Assembly (NCBI GenBank): GCA_037953745.1
Contig: JBAKBP010012335.1
Span: 1 to 64,000, forward strand
Length of the DNA: 64,000 nt
Source: Lithodes maja
Taxonomy: Eukaryota > Arthropoda > Malacostraca > Decapoda > Lithodidae
Direction: 5' to 3'
Positions 9,010 to 19,806 of the stretch are shown here, one piece after another; positions within the stretch are counted from its first letter, which is position 1, and each line of letters starts with the position of its first letter. Made by a program: the position numbers and the translations under genes. The notes below the pieces were generated by a model, which searched no databases, had not been told where the DNA came from, and saw nothing but the letters and a program-made list of their open reading frames with translations.

Positions 9010-10866
9010 TGTGACGCATGTCGAGTATGAGCATGCTGTACAGAACGCCCAGTCAGGCCCCACTCTCGCTAGGATCGTCAGGGCAGGAACTTTGGCTGTA
9101 GTCTGTGTAGAGTTTCCTAACTCAGTTTATGTGAACCGTTGTACTATAAGTATTATCATTATGTATTTTGTTTTCTTCTAAGTCAACGAGTTCTATTTTA
9201 TATCATTAGATATAAGTATTGTGTGTGGGACTTGTATGTAATGATGAGAGGAGAGAGAGAGAGATATTACGTGGCGGGGGGTCAGTGAGTGCGCCACGCG
9301 GGCCGGTAGGCCTAATTCCCTCCTCCCTCCTCCCTTCCTCCCTTTCAGCGCGTGGGAAGTTCTTTGTCGATCCCAGATTGAGAGAGAATATGACGTCATG
9401 ATTGCCAGTGGGCGGTCCTTAGTAGTTGGCGTTATGCTCACTAAAGGGCCGAGTATAAAAAGGGAGGTCCCGCCGCATTTTCCTCAGAACTCATCAGGCA
9501 AAGCGACTTCTCATATCCCTTGCAACTATCCATATTCTTCCGACTGATGTGAACTTTCTCTACTCTCTGAACAGCCTATCTTCTCCTCTTCTCGTCCCTG
9601 TTTAACCTCCATGACCCCTTTGGTGCAGATTTAGTCAGCCAAAGTATTATCGCTTGAGTTCTCACGAGATAAGTGCCTGTTAGATAGCCTATTTTTGGAA
9701 GGGTTAACTAGAATAGGATTGATTGATGTTTGTTGCACTCGTATATGCATTTCCCTGTGTGCGATTATTCATGTTCCTGTTTTCTGCTGGTTTAGGCAAT
9801 GCTAGACTGGGATAGGGTTTCTGAGTTGTGATTTCCTATGAGTACTAGGTTGCGGTTGAACCAGTACAATTGCAACGGAGACGTGGGAAGCCTAGGGGGT
9901 CTTTTTGATTGTGTACCGTGGGAGTTTAGCACTGTGTTGCGAGTGAGGGCTTTTGCCTGTGCCACCCAACACTGTGCTATCTCATTTGCTTGACTTTGAG
10001 AGGATCGCCAGGAGAGAACCAGATACTAGTGATCTGGATCTCTCAAGAGAGCATCCCGTCAATTACCGTAATTTGGCCGCACAGTCTTAAGGACCTCGCT
10101 AGGCTACGAGCCGCTTGCTCAGCCATTGTCTCTTAACCTTAGATATCCCAGCTAGACTTTGCTCGACCAGCAGATACAGCATAGTATTGAAGCTTCTCCT
10201 TATGTATATTATTGTTTAAGCACTATTGATTTCATGTGTGGCACGCTTAGCTACTTCAGAGATTAGTGGCCCACGAGCACAATCTTAGTAGGCTATTGCC
10301 AGTGCATTGTCGGAGTACTTCTTCTTAATGTTTGCCATATCCTATTGCTTATTCTTATAATTCTTCTTATGTCAATTTAAAGCCTTTAATTACCAGTGAG
10401 TTATTCATTAAATTGCTGTTCAAAATCCGATACTTACTTCTTATGAGTATTCGAGAAGCATCTAACTTATCAGAAGATTCCTTGCTTGATGCTCGAGGAC
10501 TATTGTTTAACGTAACGTAATAGTGCCGATCCGAAGTAGAGGGTGGAGGACTTCTTAAGTTCTTAGTTCAAGGGTGGATTACTTCGGCTTCGGCCAACAC
10601 TATTCTTTAGTGTTGTAGTACTTTCTTCTTTGTTTGATTGTTGACCAGACTAGATAACTCCCGTCTTGTTATTAGTCTGTTGTGTGAAACGCTAGTACCG
10701 AGTTCTTGTATACCCCGTTATAGCAGATAGAACTCTGGAGGGTAGTGGCGTTTTTTGTTCGGCTGGCAGTACTCTGGGGTTGGGATCGTGTGTTTCCGTT
10801 GTGGCAGCGAGCCATACTCGAGTCCTGTGTAAGAGCCCTAGTGTACCCGAGTGCCCGGTCGTAACA
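9010..10866 (+). repeat. E1 3' LTR
   Basis: Identical in length and, as far as I could see, in sequence to 1963-3819. The structured RNA module lies at 9927-10052, the CRE at 9391-9398 and the TATA box at 9454-9462. It ends GTAACA, followed by the GTGG target duplication. Confidence 0.95.
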
Positions 10867-13384
10867 GTGGAAGTCCGTTGAAGCAGCCTGGTACAGCAGA
10901 ACAAGTCCTCACGGGCAAAGGCATTTCATACTCCAAAGCAATGCGAGCACATAAGCACATAAGGCCATGTGGAAAATCCTGATGCCAAAAATCCTGACCT
11001 TCATCCAAAACGAAGCACAAGGGCTGAGGGCTGAAATATAGCAAAAGCAAACAGCGAAGACATTGAAGAACTGTTATTGCTGTTGACCAGCAATGAATTC
11101 AGAGATACCATGGCTGCCTTTTTGACATCCAATGTAAACCCCAACTTCAATACTGGTGGAGTTACATGGATATGGTCGAGATACTTCTGATGTTCACCCG
11201 TGCCCAGAGGGAAGGCAATTGGGAACTTCACTTGCATGCCTTTCAGCGAATGCTTCCCTACTTCATGAGATACGATCACACAAACTATACACGCTGGGGC
11301 ACAATTTACATAAATGAGATGCACCACCTTCCTCCAGAAGTCAAGAGAGAATTTGATGCTGGAAACTTTGTTGTGAAGCGTACCAACCAAAGGTTCAATC
11401 AGGTTGATCCTGACCAAAGTCAAGAATGGCTGAATGGTATCGGGAAGAAGAGAGGCGGAATCATAGGCATAACCAAAACATCATCTGCACTGAGTAGATG
11501 GGCGCTCTCCTACAACCTACGGTCGCATATCTCCAACGAAACAAGAGCTGTTTACGGCCTGGATTATGATGATGACTACTCGCACAACGAATCCTTCAAA
11601 GGAAGGCAAACGCGCAAGACAGCCGTGATGAGGACAGTCTTCTGGCAGCACTGAAGTCATTCAATCTATTCTCAGATGAGGCATGTGACAATCTGCAGAA
11701 CATTGCAACAAAGGACATTGCCACAAAGGAAATTGAAAACGACCTACTAGGTACGCACTCAAAAGGACAGGAGAAGTTGAACAACTTCATCCAAGAGAGG
11801 TTCATTGCTCCAGAACCGAGACAGGTCAAGTTCCGAAATCCTCTACCCAAAAACAAGGCGCTCACGTTTGCTTCACTCTATGAAGTGAAACACAAAGATT
11901 CCAGACAGAAAGTTATTCAGAAGTCCATCAAAGCAGATAGGAAAATTATCCAGCGCCTGATCACTGCCTACGAAAGTGGCCGACGTGTAAACTTGTCAGA
12001 AGTACTGATGCATGAACTTTTAACAGTCCCCCAGGCTCTAGCTGAGACAAACGGTAGACTTCGATCTGGATCAAAAGCAGACTTGGCTCAAGTACTCACT
12101 TCAGGAATACAATGTCCTCTCAGCATAGGCGCTGCAGACCTTGGCGAAACAGCAACACTCATAATTGATGGTCAAGCAATGGTTTGTTCCATTAGGAAAC
12201 CACCCAAAGCAGCCACATTTGGAGACCTAGCTGACGTGTTCATTGGAGCTGTTCTTCAAGGTGGGACACTGTTCAAACGAATTGATGTAGTGTTTGACAG
12301 ATACTACGAGAAGTCCATCAAAGAGGGAACAAGGACACAACGTGGTCAAGGATCACTGGCGATCCGACGTTTGATTGAAGGCAGGAATGTTCCACTTCCA
12401 GCAAAGTGTGATACTTTCATGGCACACCCTGAAAACAAGGCAGACTTGGCCAATTTCCTCTCACAACAACTGATGCTGCAGGTTCGAGCAAACAAAACTG
12501 TTGTGGTATCTGGCAGATTCGTCGATGAAGAACAGGTGGAATCATGGGATCCAGAAGTGGACACAGACAAACTCAAAGCTCGGCACGAAGAGGCAGATAC
12601 AAGAATAATTCTGCATTGTACGGAAAATCAAGCCTCTAGCATTGTGATAGCTGCACGTGACACAGATGTCCTGGTATTACTACTTGCACATTTCCACAAA
12701 ATACCCAGTGACAAAGTTTGGTTGAAGGCAGGAACAGCTGCAAACAGGAAGTATATTCCTATACACACCATTGTGGAACGGCTTGCTTTTGATAACGATA
12801 AGATGGAATCCATTACAGCATTTCACGCCATCACTGGTAGTGACACAACTTCATACCTCTTTGGGCGTGGAAAGAAAACTTGCTGGAAAGTGTTTCAAGA
12901 ACACTCTTGCCTTCTTGAAGGTCTAGGTCAAGGTGAACTCGATGACGCGACAGCGAAGAACGCTGAATTATTCATCTGTAAGTTGTACAATGTCCCCAAC
13001 GTCACAACAGTCAACAAGGCGCGTGAAACCCTGTTCGTGAAGTCCAGTGCTCCAGAGACTCTTCCTCCAACTGGTGATGCCCTTTCATTTCACATCCAAA
13101 GAGCTCACTATCAAACAGCTGTGTGGCGACAGGCAAATGAACAGTATCCAGAACTACCTCAACCAGAGACGATGGGATGGAGGATGGAAGGTGCATCACT
13201 GGTGCCAACGCTGATGTCCCTACCCCCAGTCCCAAACTCATGTGTGGAACTGATCACCTGCAACTGCGCCAAGCGATGTATGAGTGCACGTTGCAAATGT
13301 AAAAAGTCCCACTTGCGTTGTACAGCAGCATGCAAATGTAGAACATCCGATGACGATTGTAGCAATGTCGAAGCCCAACAATGA
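10867..13384 (+). pseudogene. Transposase with XPG/FEN1-like nuclease and CXC domain, copy 1 (Academ-like)
   Basis: Decayed gene in at least three frames. 10867-11160 carries fragments such as LTGKGISYSKAMRAHK. 11166-11654 has RWGTIYINEM and QSQEWLNGIGKKRGGIIGIT. A frameshift near 11600-11640 leads into the long open frame 11777-13384. That frame has a nuclease-like block with EEADTRIILHC and DTDVLVLLL, then HAITGSDTTSYLFGRGK, recalling the FEN1/XPG acidic residues and the GCD-x-GIG turn. It ends in a cysteine-rich CXC domain (CNCAKRCMSARCKCKK). Known Academ DNA transposons combine a DDE transposase, XPG nuclease and Cys8 zinc finger, the best match I know. E1 cuts its 5' side. Confidence 0.7.
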
Positions 13385-14105
13385 CACTGTGTAAAACACA
13401 CTGCCACTATACTATGCCTGTTCATCAATTTGCAATCTGCAACTTGTTGTAATATAAAATGTTGAAATGATTCCTGTACCGTTAACGTTTGTTCATTTTG
13501 TCATGTAGCAATGTTTAAATGTGTTGTCCGCCATCTTGGATTTATGTTTGTTTATTGCTTAATTAAGAGAAAAGTAATATCAATAAAATAATTAATGTAC
13601 AATGGCTTTTAATAAGGTTTTACGGTCGTCATAATGATATACGGACGAGGCAACACTTGTAAAAATTATGATTTTGAGTTTAAGGCGGCCATCTTAGATT
13701 TACCCGTCTGGCGGTGTCAGCTTGAGAGATACAGCTTGGCAAACAGCAAACATGGATTCAGCACAAAAAACACCCTAGAAAAGGTTATTTGCCAACTTTG
13801 ACTCCAAAATGCCTGGAGTTGTCCAAATACCTGAAAACCGGACTAGTCTAATATTAATAACTACATAGTATGCACTAGATAATATATAGCTGATATAATC
13901 TGAATATCAATCTAAATGGATATATTTGCATAACAAAAATCGCAAGCGCTCACGAACATTTGTCAGTAGCTGTGCATTGTTCAGTTTCTCCCTTCTTACC
14001 TATAATATTTTTCTCACTGTTTTTTTTTTGTTTTTTTTTTTTGGTACAAATCCGTTATCGCCCTAATATCCCTTCACATCTTTCAATTGTCCGTGTTCTC
14101 CCTCA
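13385..14105 (+). other. 3' flank of the XPG/CXC transposon, end not resolved
   Basis: Non-coding, with two GGCGGCCATCTT-like words (near 13530 and 13685). A sequence near 13845 (CCGGACTAGTCTAAT) resembles the terminus of the copy at 47.8-51.1 kb, but I could not pair it with a 5' end. A T-rich run lies at 14021-14042. Confidence 0.35.
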
Positions 14106-14109
14106 TTAA

Positions 14110-14317
14110 CCGCTTCTTTACCGGCGACGTCTTTGTAATTTTATTGTAGCTATATTTAGACGATGTTGTGCAGTTTATGAAGGATCTGTGGTAGTAAAGG
14201 GGATTTAGTGATACAGTTCGAAACCTGTTAATTTCTGGAGGCCTTTTGTAAACTGAATAAAATCGTATACTAGTAGCCAGAATAAAATGAAAAAATACAT
14301 TACCGGCACAGAAGGGG
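14110..14317. mobile_element. MITE, TTAA target (copy 1)
   Basis: 208 bp between TTAA at 14106-14109 and 14318-14321. The ends are CCGCTTCTTTACCGGCGACG and CCGGCACAGAAGGGG. Closely related to 15465-15670. TTAA duplication and CCC...GGG termini fit piggyBac-type non-autonomous elements. Confidence 0.75.
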
Positions 14318-14439
14318 TTAACAGCTTAGTTATCGCTCCCTTTCCTACTAGTTCCTATTCTCCTTCATTCTCTTCTCTCTTGTGCTTCCATTTCCTAATT
14401 TCGTGTTTGTTTTCCTTATTCTCTCGTTTCGTCCCACAG

Positions 14440-14543
14440 GCTTTCATGAATGACCCAAACACCGAAATGCGAAGACCTGTCAAGCTACTCACAGGTCTTG
14501 CCGCGGTCTGTATTTATGCTGTCTTCTATACTCTGACCCTGAC
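14440..14543 (+). CDS. Host exon encoding the N-terminus of a type II membrane protein
   Basis: A pyrimidine-rich acceptor (CTCGTTTCGTCCCACAG) precedes the exon and a consensus donor (gtaagt) follows. The ATG at 14446 opens 32 codons: a short polar N-terminus, basic MRRPVK, then a hydrophobic segment of about 20 residues (LLTGLAAVCIYAVFYTLTL). This reads as an uncleaved signal anchor, as in Golgi glycosyltransferases and sulfotransferases, but the enzyme class cannot be told. The exon ends after two bases of a codon, and exon 42181-42254 supplies the third in an open frame. The acceptor implies an upstream, probably non-coding, exon. A MITE starts 36 bases past the donor. Confidence 0.6.
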
Positions 14544-14579
14544 GTAAGTTATCGGGGGTGACCTGCTTTTTTTACTCTC

Positions 14580-14902
14580 CTTTTCTCTCTTTCTCTGGCT
14601 TGTATCCATTCGGCCCCATTCAGCCTACTGTTTTATGACGTTTATCCCCATCCAAGTGTCGATCTCTTCCTGGCGAGCGATAGCGAGACAGCATTGTATG
14701 GACAAATCCGGCTTAGCCGGAGATTTTTCTTTATCGAAAAATTTAAAAATTTCGCCTTGTGTCAAAAACATTTTAAATAATATGATGGCTCGCTACAGCT
14801 CGCCAGGAAAAAAATCGACACCTGGATAAGGATAAACCTCTTAAAACAGTAGGCTGAATGAGGCCGTAAGGATACAATCCAGAGAGAAAGAGAAAACAAA
14901 AA
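14580..14902. mobile_element. Foldback MITE with about 125-bp inverted repeats
   Basis: The left arm (14580-14710) and right arm (14765-14902) are inverted copies sharing CATTCAGCCTACTGTTTTA, TTTATCC, GTGTCGAT and TCCTGGCGAGC...TAGCGAG. The core TCCTGGCGAGCGATAGCGAG recurs in the repeats at 16433 and 42262. No coding capacity. Confidence 0.8.
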
Positions 14903-15127
14903 CTGTGTGGGCCTCTTTAAGTTTAGTAGGGAAGTGGATTTAATTGGTGTTTTTATTTTTTATGAATTTATGTCTTTTTGTTTGCTTTATTGATAGGGTA
15001 TTACTGCTGGTGAAAATGGGTGAACATGTGGAGGCTTCGTATTGTTTGTTTATGCTTTTGTTGTTAGGGAAGATATGTTTGTCTTCTTGGTGCTAGAGTC
15101 TGCTTTATAGCTATACTGTCAATGGGT
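14903..15127. other. Intron-like AT-rich spacer
   Basis: No gene, repeat or motif recognised. Confidence 0.4.
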
Positions 15128-15340
15128 GTACAGTCGGCTAAATCAGTTGAATACACGGCACCAAGTATATTTCGATCAATAATTGATATCATAACTATCC
15201 TAGCATTAATTCATCGTTTCGAGTGAGATATACAAACATGTTTCAATCACACCTTATTCAACATCTGACAGACAGTACTATATCACACAGCGAGCAAGAC
15301 GTAATGACAGCGGAGACACGACTTATTTGGCCAACCGTAC
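15128..15340. mobile_element. Short TIR element, related copy at 39590
   Basis: The ends GTACAGTCGGCTAAATCAGT and, inverted, GTACGGTTGGCCAAATAAGT form terminal inverted repeats. The internal sequence matches 39590-39812 in the opposite orientation (shared TGTCTGTCAGATGTTGAATA and AATATACTTGGTGCCG). No coding capacity. Confidence 0.7.
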
Positions 15341-15464
15341 GCCTTCAAAGTTTTGTATGTTTTATATATTTGTATAATCAAGGTTTTCATACTGTTAGTT
15401 AGGGATGGTGGGGGTGAGGGTGTCGGGGTTTTGTTTACTTTATTGTTGTTCGTGTTGTTATTAA

Positions 15465-15670
15465 CCCCTTCCGTACCGGCGACGTCTTTTTAACTATAAT
15501 CTGACTATTATTTACGATTATGTACAGTTTAATACGGATCTGTGGAAGTAAAAAGGGTTAAGATATATAGTTCAAAGCCTGTTAATTGCTGGATGCCATT
15601 CTTTAACTGAATACAATCGTATAATTGTAGCCAGAATAAAGTTAAAAAGACGTCGCAGGTACAGAAGGGG
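15465..15670. mobile_element. MITE, TTAA target (copy 2)
   Basis: About 206 bp with 30-bp terminal inverted repeats (CCCCTTCCGTACCGGCGACG at the left end), flanked by TTAA at 15461-15464 and TTAG at 15671-15674. Same family as 14110-14317. Confidence 0.8.
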
Positions 15671-15964
15671 TTAGTAATAATGAACATACCTTATTCTACC
15701 CACTTCAAACATCAGTATTACTTTCAATAAGAATATATTCGTAAACTCACCTGTAACGGGCTAGGGTATAAATGTTAGTCTATATATTTATTTAATTGTT
15801 CATTCTAGTTTCCTCGCTAGACCTCCACCAAGCTTAAGAAAATATAATACAAATATAAAAATAACACCTACCCCCTAGACCCCCCTTCGAGATATATTTT
15901 TAATTTTTTCGGTATTGTATGTTATTTGTGAATTATGGTTGAATATTGAAATATGTGGCATACC
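15671..15964. other. Spacer
   Basis: AT-rich. One stretch near 15810-15850 (TTTCCTCGCTAGACCTCCACCAAGCTTAAG) resembles, inverted, the AAGCTTGATGGAGGTCTAGG run inside the repeats at 16433 and 42262, so it is probably a fragment of that family. Confidence 0.4.
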
Positions 15965-16400
15965 TAGTTCAATCAATTAAGTACCAAATAAGTTGAAGAG
16001 TCTTTTCAACTCACTGTTAAGCGTCCATGACTCACATCCAAATAAAAAGACAAGGAACACCAGTGCCTTGCAGATCACCAGTTTCATCCTTCTGCACAGG
16101 TATCGATAATGCTATATACTTTAGTTGAGTGAATCCATAACCCCATAGGATAACCCGAGGTGACAATTCACTGTGTAGCCCAACTTACCACTTTTATGGA
16201 ATACGCTACCAAGATAAGTAAATCTATCCAAAATCTCTAAGTCCTCACCACATGCACGAGCAGATTGCACTGCATCATTCAATAAGTCAGGTGGTGCTTC
16301 AGGTGGTTGCCCTCTCCTGGCTGTTCGGCCAGAGTCCCCTGAAGGTGGTACATCTCTATAACACTCAACTCTGCTCACATCTCTCCTCCACGCTGCTTGC
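15965..16400 (-). pseudogene. RTE-type LINE reverse transcriptase C-terminal fragment
   Basis: Read on the minus strand, 16378-16121 contains GEDLEILDRFTYLGSV and later GVMDSLN, the typical block after the palm of RTE-clade reverse transcriptases. Homology continues out of frame past 16121 (RYLCRRMKL and GCESWTLNSEL). Both ends are truncated. No endonuclease or catalytic motifs are present. Confidence 0.75.
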
Positions 16401-16432
16401 GGCCATCTCCTCTACAGCTGAAGTACACACTT

Positions 16433-16781
16433 AAGGGGAGATGGGTCGTTTTGCTGCCCCCCCGCCCCCTTCTCTCTCATATTTAGCCCCATTAGTTTTA
16501 AGATTTTAAGACGTTTGCCCCATTAGTTTGTCGATTTTAAGACCTTTCGTCCCATTTCTTTATCGATATCAAAACCTTTTGTACCATTTATGTGTCGATT
16601 TTTTTCCTGGCGAGTAATAGCGAGCCTGTAATTTTAAGAGGAATTGTTTCTATCAAAAAATGTACAGATTAACCTTGAAGGGGGGTTTAGGTTTTTGTTT
16701 TTAAGCTTGATGGAGGTCTAGGGAGGAAACAAAATATATATAGAACAATCAATAAACAAATAAATGCACTCATCCCCCCTT
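16433..16781. mobile_element. MITE with GGCGAG...AGCGAG core (copy 1)
   Basis: Termini AAGGGGAGATGGG and, inverted, AAGGGGGGATGAG, with TTAA at both edges. Same interior as 42262-42628: repeated GCCCCATTAGTTT words, TCCTGGCGAGtaATAGCGAGCC near 16607, and AAGCTTGATGGAGGTCTAGG. Confidence 0.75.
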
Positions 16782-16829
16782 AATCCTTCTTCCATATCCA
16801 AAGTTCCGTAGAGGTGATGCGTTGCTACA

Positions 16830-17456
16830 TTGCTTCTTTTCCCAACTGTTATAACAAATGCAAGGTGTTAAAGATAGGGAAGATGCATACAAATGTTAAA
16901 TATAAACTAGCTAATATGGAATTAGAAAACTCAGACTGTGAGAAAGATCTAGGTGTGTTTGTTAGCAATGATTTGAAGCCTAGAAAACAATGTATAAGCG
17001 TTCGTAACAAGGCAAACAGGATTCTCGGGTTCATATCTAGGAGTGTGAGTAGCAGAACTACTGATGTTATCTTAAAACTTTACTTGTCATTAGTGAGACC
17101 CCATATGGATTATGCTTTTCAATTTTGGTGTCCTTATTACAGAATGGACATAGATTCATTGGAGAGAGTACAACGTAGAAAGCCAAAATGATCCATAATA
17201 TTAGACATTTTCCGTATGAAGAAAGGTTGAAGAAATTAGGCTTACATTCGTTAGAGAGACGCAGAGTTAGAGGGGATATGATAGAGGTATTCAAGTGGGT
17301 TAGTGGGATTAATAAAGGGGACTAAAAATGAATGAAAATGTACTAAAGTTCAGTGATAGCGAAATAACTCGTACAAATGGTTTCAAATTAGATAAATTTC
17401 GTTTCAGAAAAGATATAGGCAAATATTGGTTTGGTAACAGAGTTGTAGATGGGTGG
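16830..17456 (+). pseudogene. CR1/L2-like LINE RT C-terminus, 5' part (interrupted by E3)
   Basis: Homology runs from KCKVLKIGK through GVFVSNDLKP and LYLSLVRPHMDYAFQFW to LERVQRR. A frame change near 17185 gives FPYEERLKKLGLHSLERRR and RGDMIEVFKWV, and another change precedes the last part, ending NRVVDGW exactly at the E3 insertion. The missing end continues at 25962. This is the conserved tail after the palm. The 5' part of the element is absent and the frame is broken at least twice. Confidence 0.85.
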
Positions 17457-19317
17457 TGTTACGACCTGGCACTCAGGTACACCAGGGCTCCCAATCAGGA
17501 CTCGAGTACGGCTCGCTGCCACAACGGAAACACACAATCCCAAACCCTGAGTACTGCCAGCCGAACAAAAAACACCAATACCCTCCAGAGTTCGATCTGC
17601 TATAACGGGGTATATCAGAACTCGGTACTAGTGTTCAACAACAGACTAATAAAGAGACAGGAATTATCTAGTCTGGTCAACAATCAAACAAAGAAGTAAG
17701 AAACAACAACACCAAAGAATAGTGTTGGCCGAAGCCGAAGTAATCCACCCTTGACTAAGAACTTAAGAAGTCCTCCACCCTCTACTTCGGATCGGCACTA
17801 TTACGTTACGTTAATCAATAGTCCTTGAGCATCGAGCAAGGAATCTTCTGAAAAAGTTAGATGCTTCTCGGATGCTCGTAAGAAGTACGTATCGGATTTT
17901 GAACAGCAATTCAATAAGCAACACACTGACAATTAATTATCATTAAAGGTTTAAATTGACATAAGAAGAATTATAAGAATATGCAATAGTAAATGGCAAA
18001 CATTAAAAAGAAGTACTCCGCCAATGCACCGGCAATAGCCTACTCGGATTGTGCTCGTGGGCCACTAATCACAGTAGCTAAGCGTGCAACACATGAAATC
18101 AATAGTGCTTAAACAATAGTATACATAAGGAAAGCTTCAATACTATTCTGTATCTGCTGATCGAGCAAAGTCTAGCTGGGATGTAGTAGGCTAGGAAACA
18201 ATGGCTGAGCAAGCGGCTCGTAGCCTAGCGAGGTCCTTAAGGCTGTGCGGCCAAATTACGTTAATTGACGGGATGCTCTCTTGAGAGATCCAGATCGCTA
18301 GTATCTGGTTCTCTCCTGGCGATCCTCTCAAAGTCAAAGCAACCGAGATAGCACAGTGTTGGGTGGCAGAGGCAAAAGCCCTCACTCGCAACACAGTGCT
18401 AAACTCACAAGGTACACAGTCAGAAAGACCACCTAGGCTTCCCACGTCTCCGTTGCGATTGTACAGGTTCAACAAAACCTAGTACACATCGGGAATCACA
18501 ACACCAGTAGCCTTATCCCAGTCTAGCATTACCTAGACCAGCAGAAAACAGGATCAATAATAATAATACACAGGGAAATGCATATACGAGTGCAACAAAC
18601 ATTAATCAATCCTAGTCTAAATTATCCCTTCCAAAATAGGCTATCTACTAGGCATATATCTCGTGAGAACTCAAGCGATAATACGTTGGCTGACTAACTC
18701 TGCACCAACGGGATCATTTAAGTTAAAAAGGGTATTTGAAAAGAGGAGATAGAATGTACGGTAGTAGAGAAAGTTCACATCAGTCAGAAGAATATATATA
18801 GTAGCAAGGGAAATGAGAAGTCGCTCTGCCTAATGAGTTCTGAAGAAAATGTGGCGAGACTTCCCTTTTTATACTCGGCCCTCTAGTGAGCATATCGTAA
18901 ACAACTAAGGACCGCCCACTGACAATCATTACGTAACTTATCTCTCTCAATCTGTGATAGACAAAGGCTTTCCCACGCACTGAGGGGGAGGAGGGAGGAG
19001 GGGAGTGCTAGTGAGTTAGGCCCACCTCCCGCATGGCGCACTCACTGACCCCTGTTACGTAATCTCTCTCTCTCTCCTCTCATCATTACAAATAAGTTTC
19101 ACACACAATACTTATAACTAATGATATAAAATAGAACTCGTTGACTCAGATGAAAACAAAATACATATTCATAATACTTATAGTACAACGGCTCACATGA
19201 ACTAAGTTAGAAAACTCTACATAGACTCCAGCCAAAGTTCCTGCCCTGACGATCCTAGCGAGAGTGGGGCCTGACTGGGCGTTCTGTACAGCATGCTCAC
19301 ACTCGACATGCGTCACA
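17457..19317 (-). repeat. E3 3' LTR
   Basis: 1861 bp. On the minus strand it starts TGTGACGCATG and ends GGTCGTAACA. The TATA sequence and surrounding U3 correspond to E1. Where E1 has the CRE TGACGTCA, this LTR has TTACGTAA. The polypurine tract, read as CCTCCCCCAAG, follows directly at 19318-19328. Confidence 0.95.
18275..18401 (-). ncRNA. Structured RNA module, E3 3' LTR
   Basis: Hairpin 2 is at 18283-18315, with stems GAGAGA/TCTCTC and CCAGAT/ATCTGG and loop ACTAGCG. Hairpin 1 pairs 18389-18401 with 18349-18361. The stems equal those of E1; the loop has one change. Confidence 0.7.
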
Positions 19318-19806
19318 CCTCCCCCAAGATTTTACTTGCTCAACCCTGAGCTAAAATCTGACACACAGAACCCCATCAAGCCCCTCACACCTAGCGGCCG
19401 CATGGCACTAAAACAAAGCTGAGTTTATCACCAAAACACGTCTTATGAAAAAAAAAATCACATTTTATAACTCCTCCCAACAATAGCAAAAAAGACACAA
19501 TATCATGCTCCTAGAGCGAGCTTACAGCAGCTCAGCCGTTTGATAGTTCGTGGACTACTCAAACTCAATAGGCTATGACAAACTTATACAATAATCTCTA
19601 TCAAAAAGAAAGAGTTTTTTATATGATTTTTTTTTATATTTTAATATGTTTTTCCCGGCTGCACTATAAGGGCAGCCTATTTTCTTCTATACCAAACGCT
19701 CAACTCCTGCTTTACGACCCAATACGCTGGGCTACAATCGCGAGCCAACAAGCACCAAGCACAAAATACTATTCAAACTAAAGCAGGAGGCTACCCGTGT
19801 GTCAAT
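19318..19806 (-). other. E3 3' untranslated region and polypurine tract
   Basis: Non-coding counterpart of E1 8521-9009, with CTTGGGGGAGG on the minus strand next to the LTR. A few small indels separate the two copies. Confidence 0.85.

Larger units (their letters stand above)
1963..10866 (+). mobile_element. E1: complete Gmr1-like Ty3/gypsy LTR retrotransposon
   Basis: Two 1857-bp LTRs (TG...CA) bound an internal region with a primer-binding site, gag, protease, integrase, reverse transcriptase, RNase H and a polypurine tract. The target duplication GTGG lies at 1959-1962 and 10867-10870. Integrase (6.4-7.9 kb) comes before reverse transcriptase (7.9-8.3 kb), the order known from Gmr1-like Ty3/gypsy elements. 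The LTRs look identical, so insertion is recent. Pol nevertheless carries several frameshifts, a stop and a deletion of the reverse-transcriptase active-site region, so E1 cannot supply its own enzymes. Confidence 0.95.

Noticed and set aside
14287..14439. Upstream extension of exon 1 as coding sequence
   Set aside because: It runs through a MITE end and the polypyrimidine tract; the acceptor at 14438-14439 is a better boundary.
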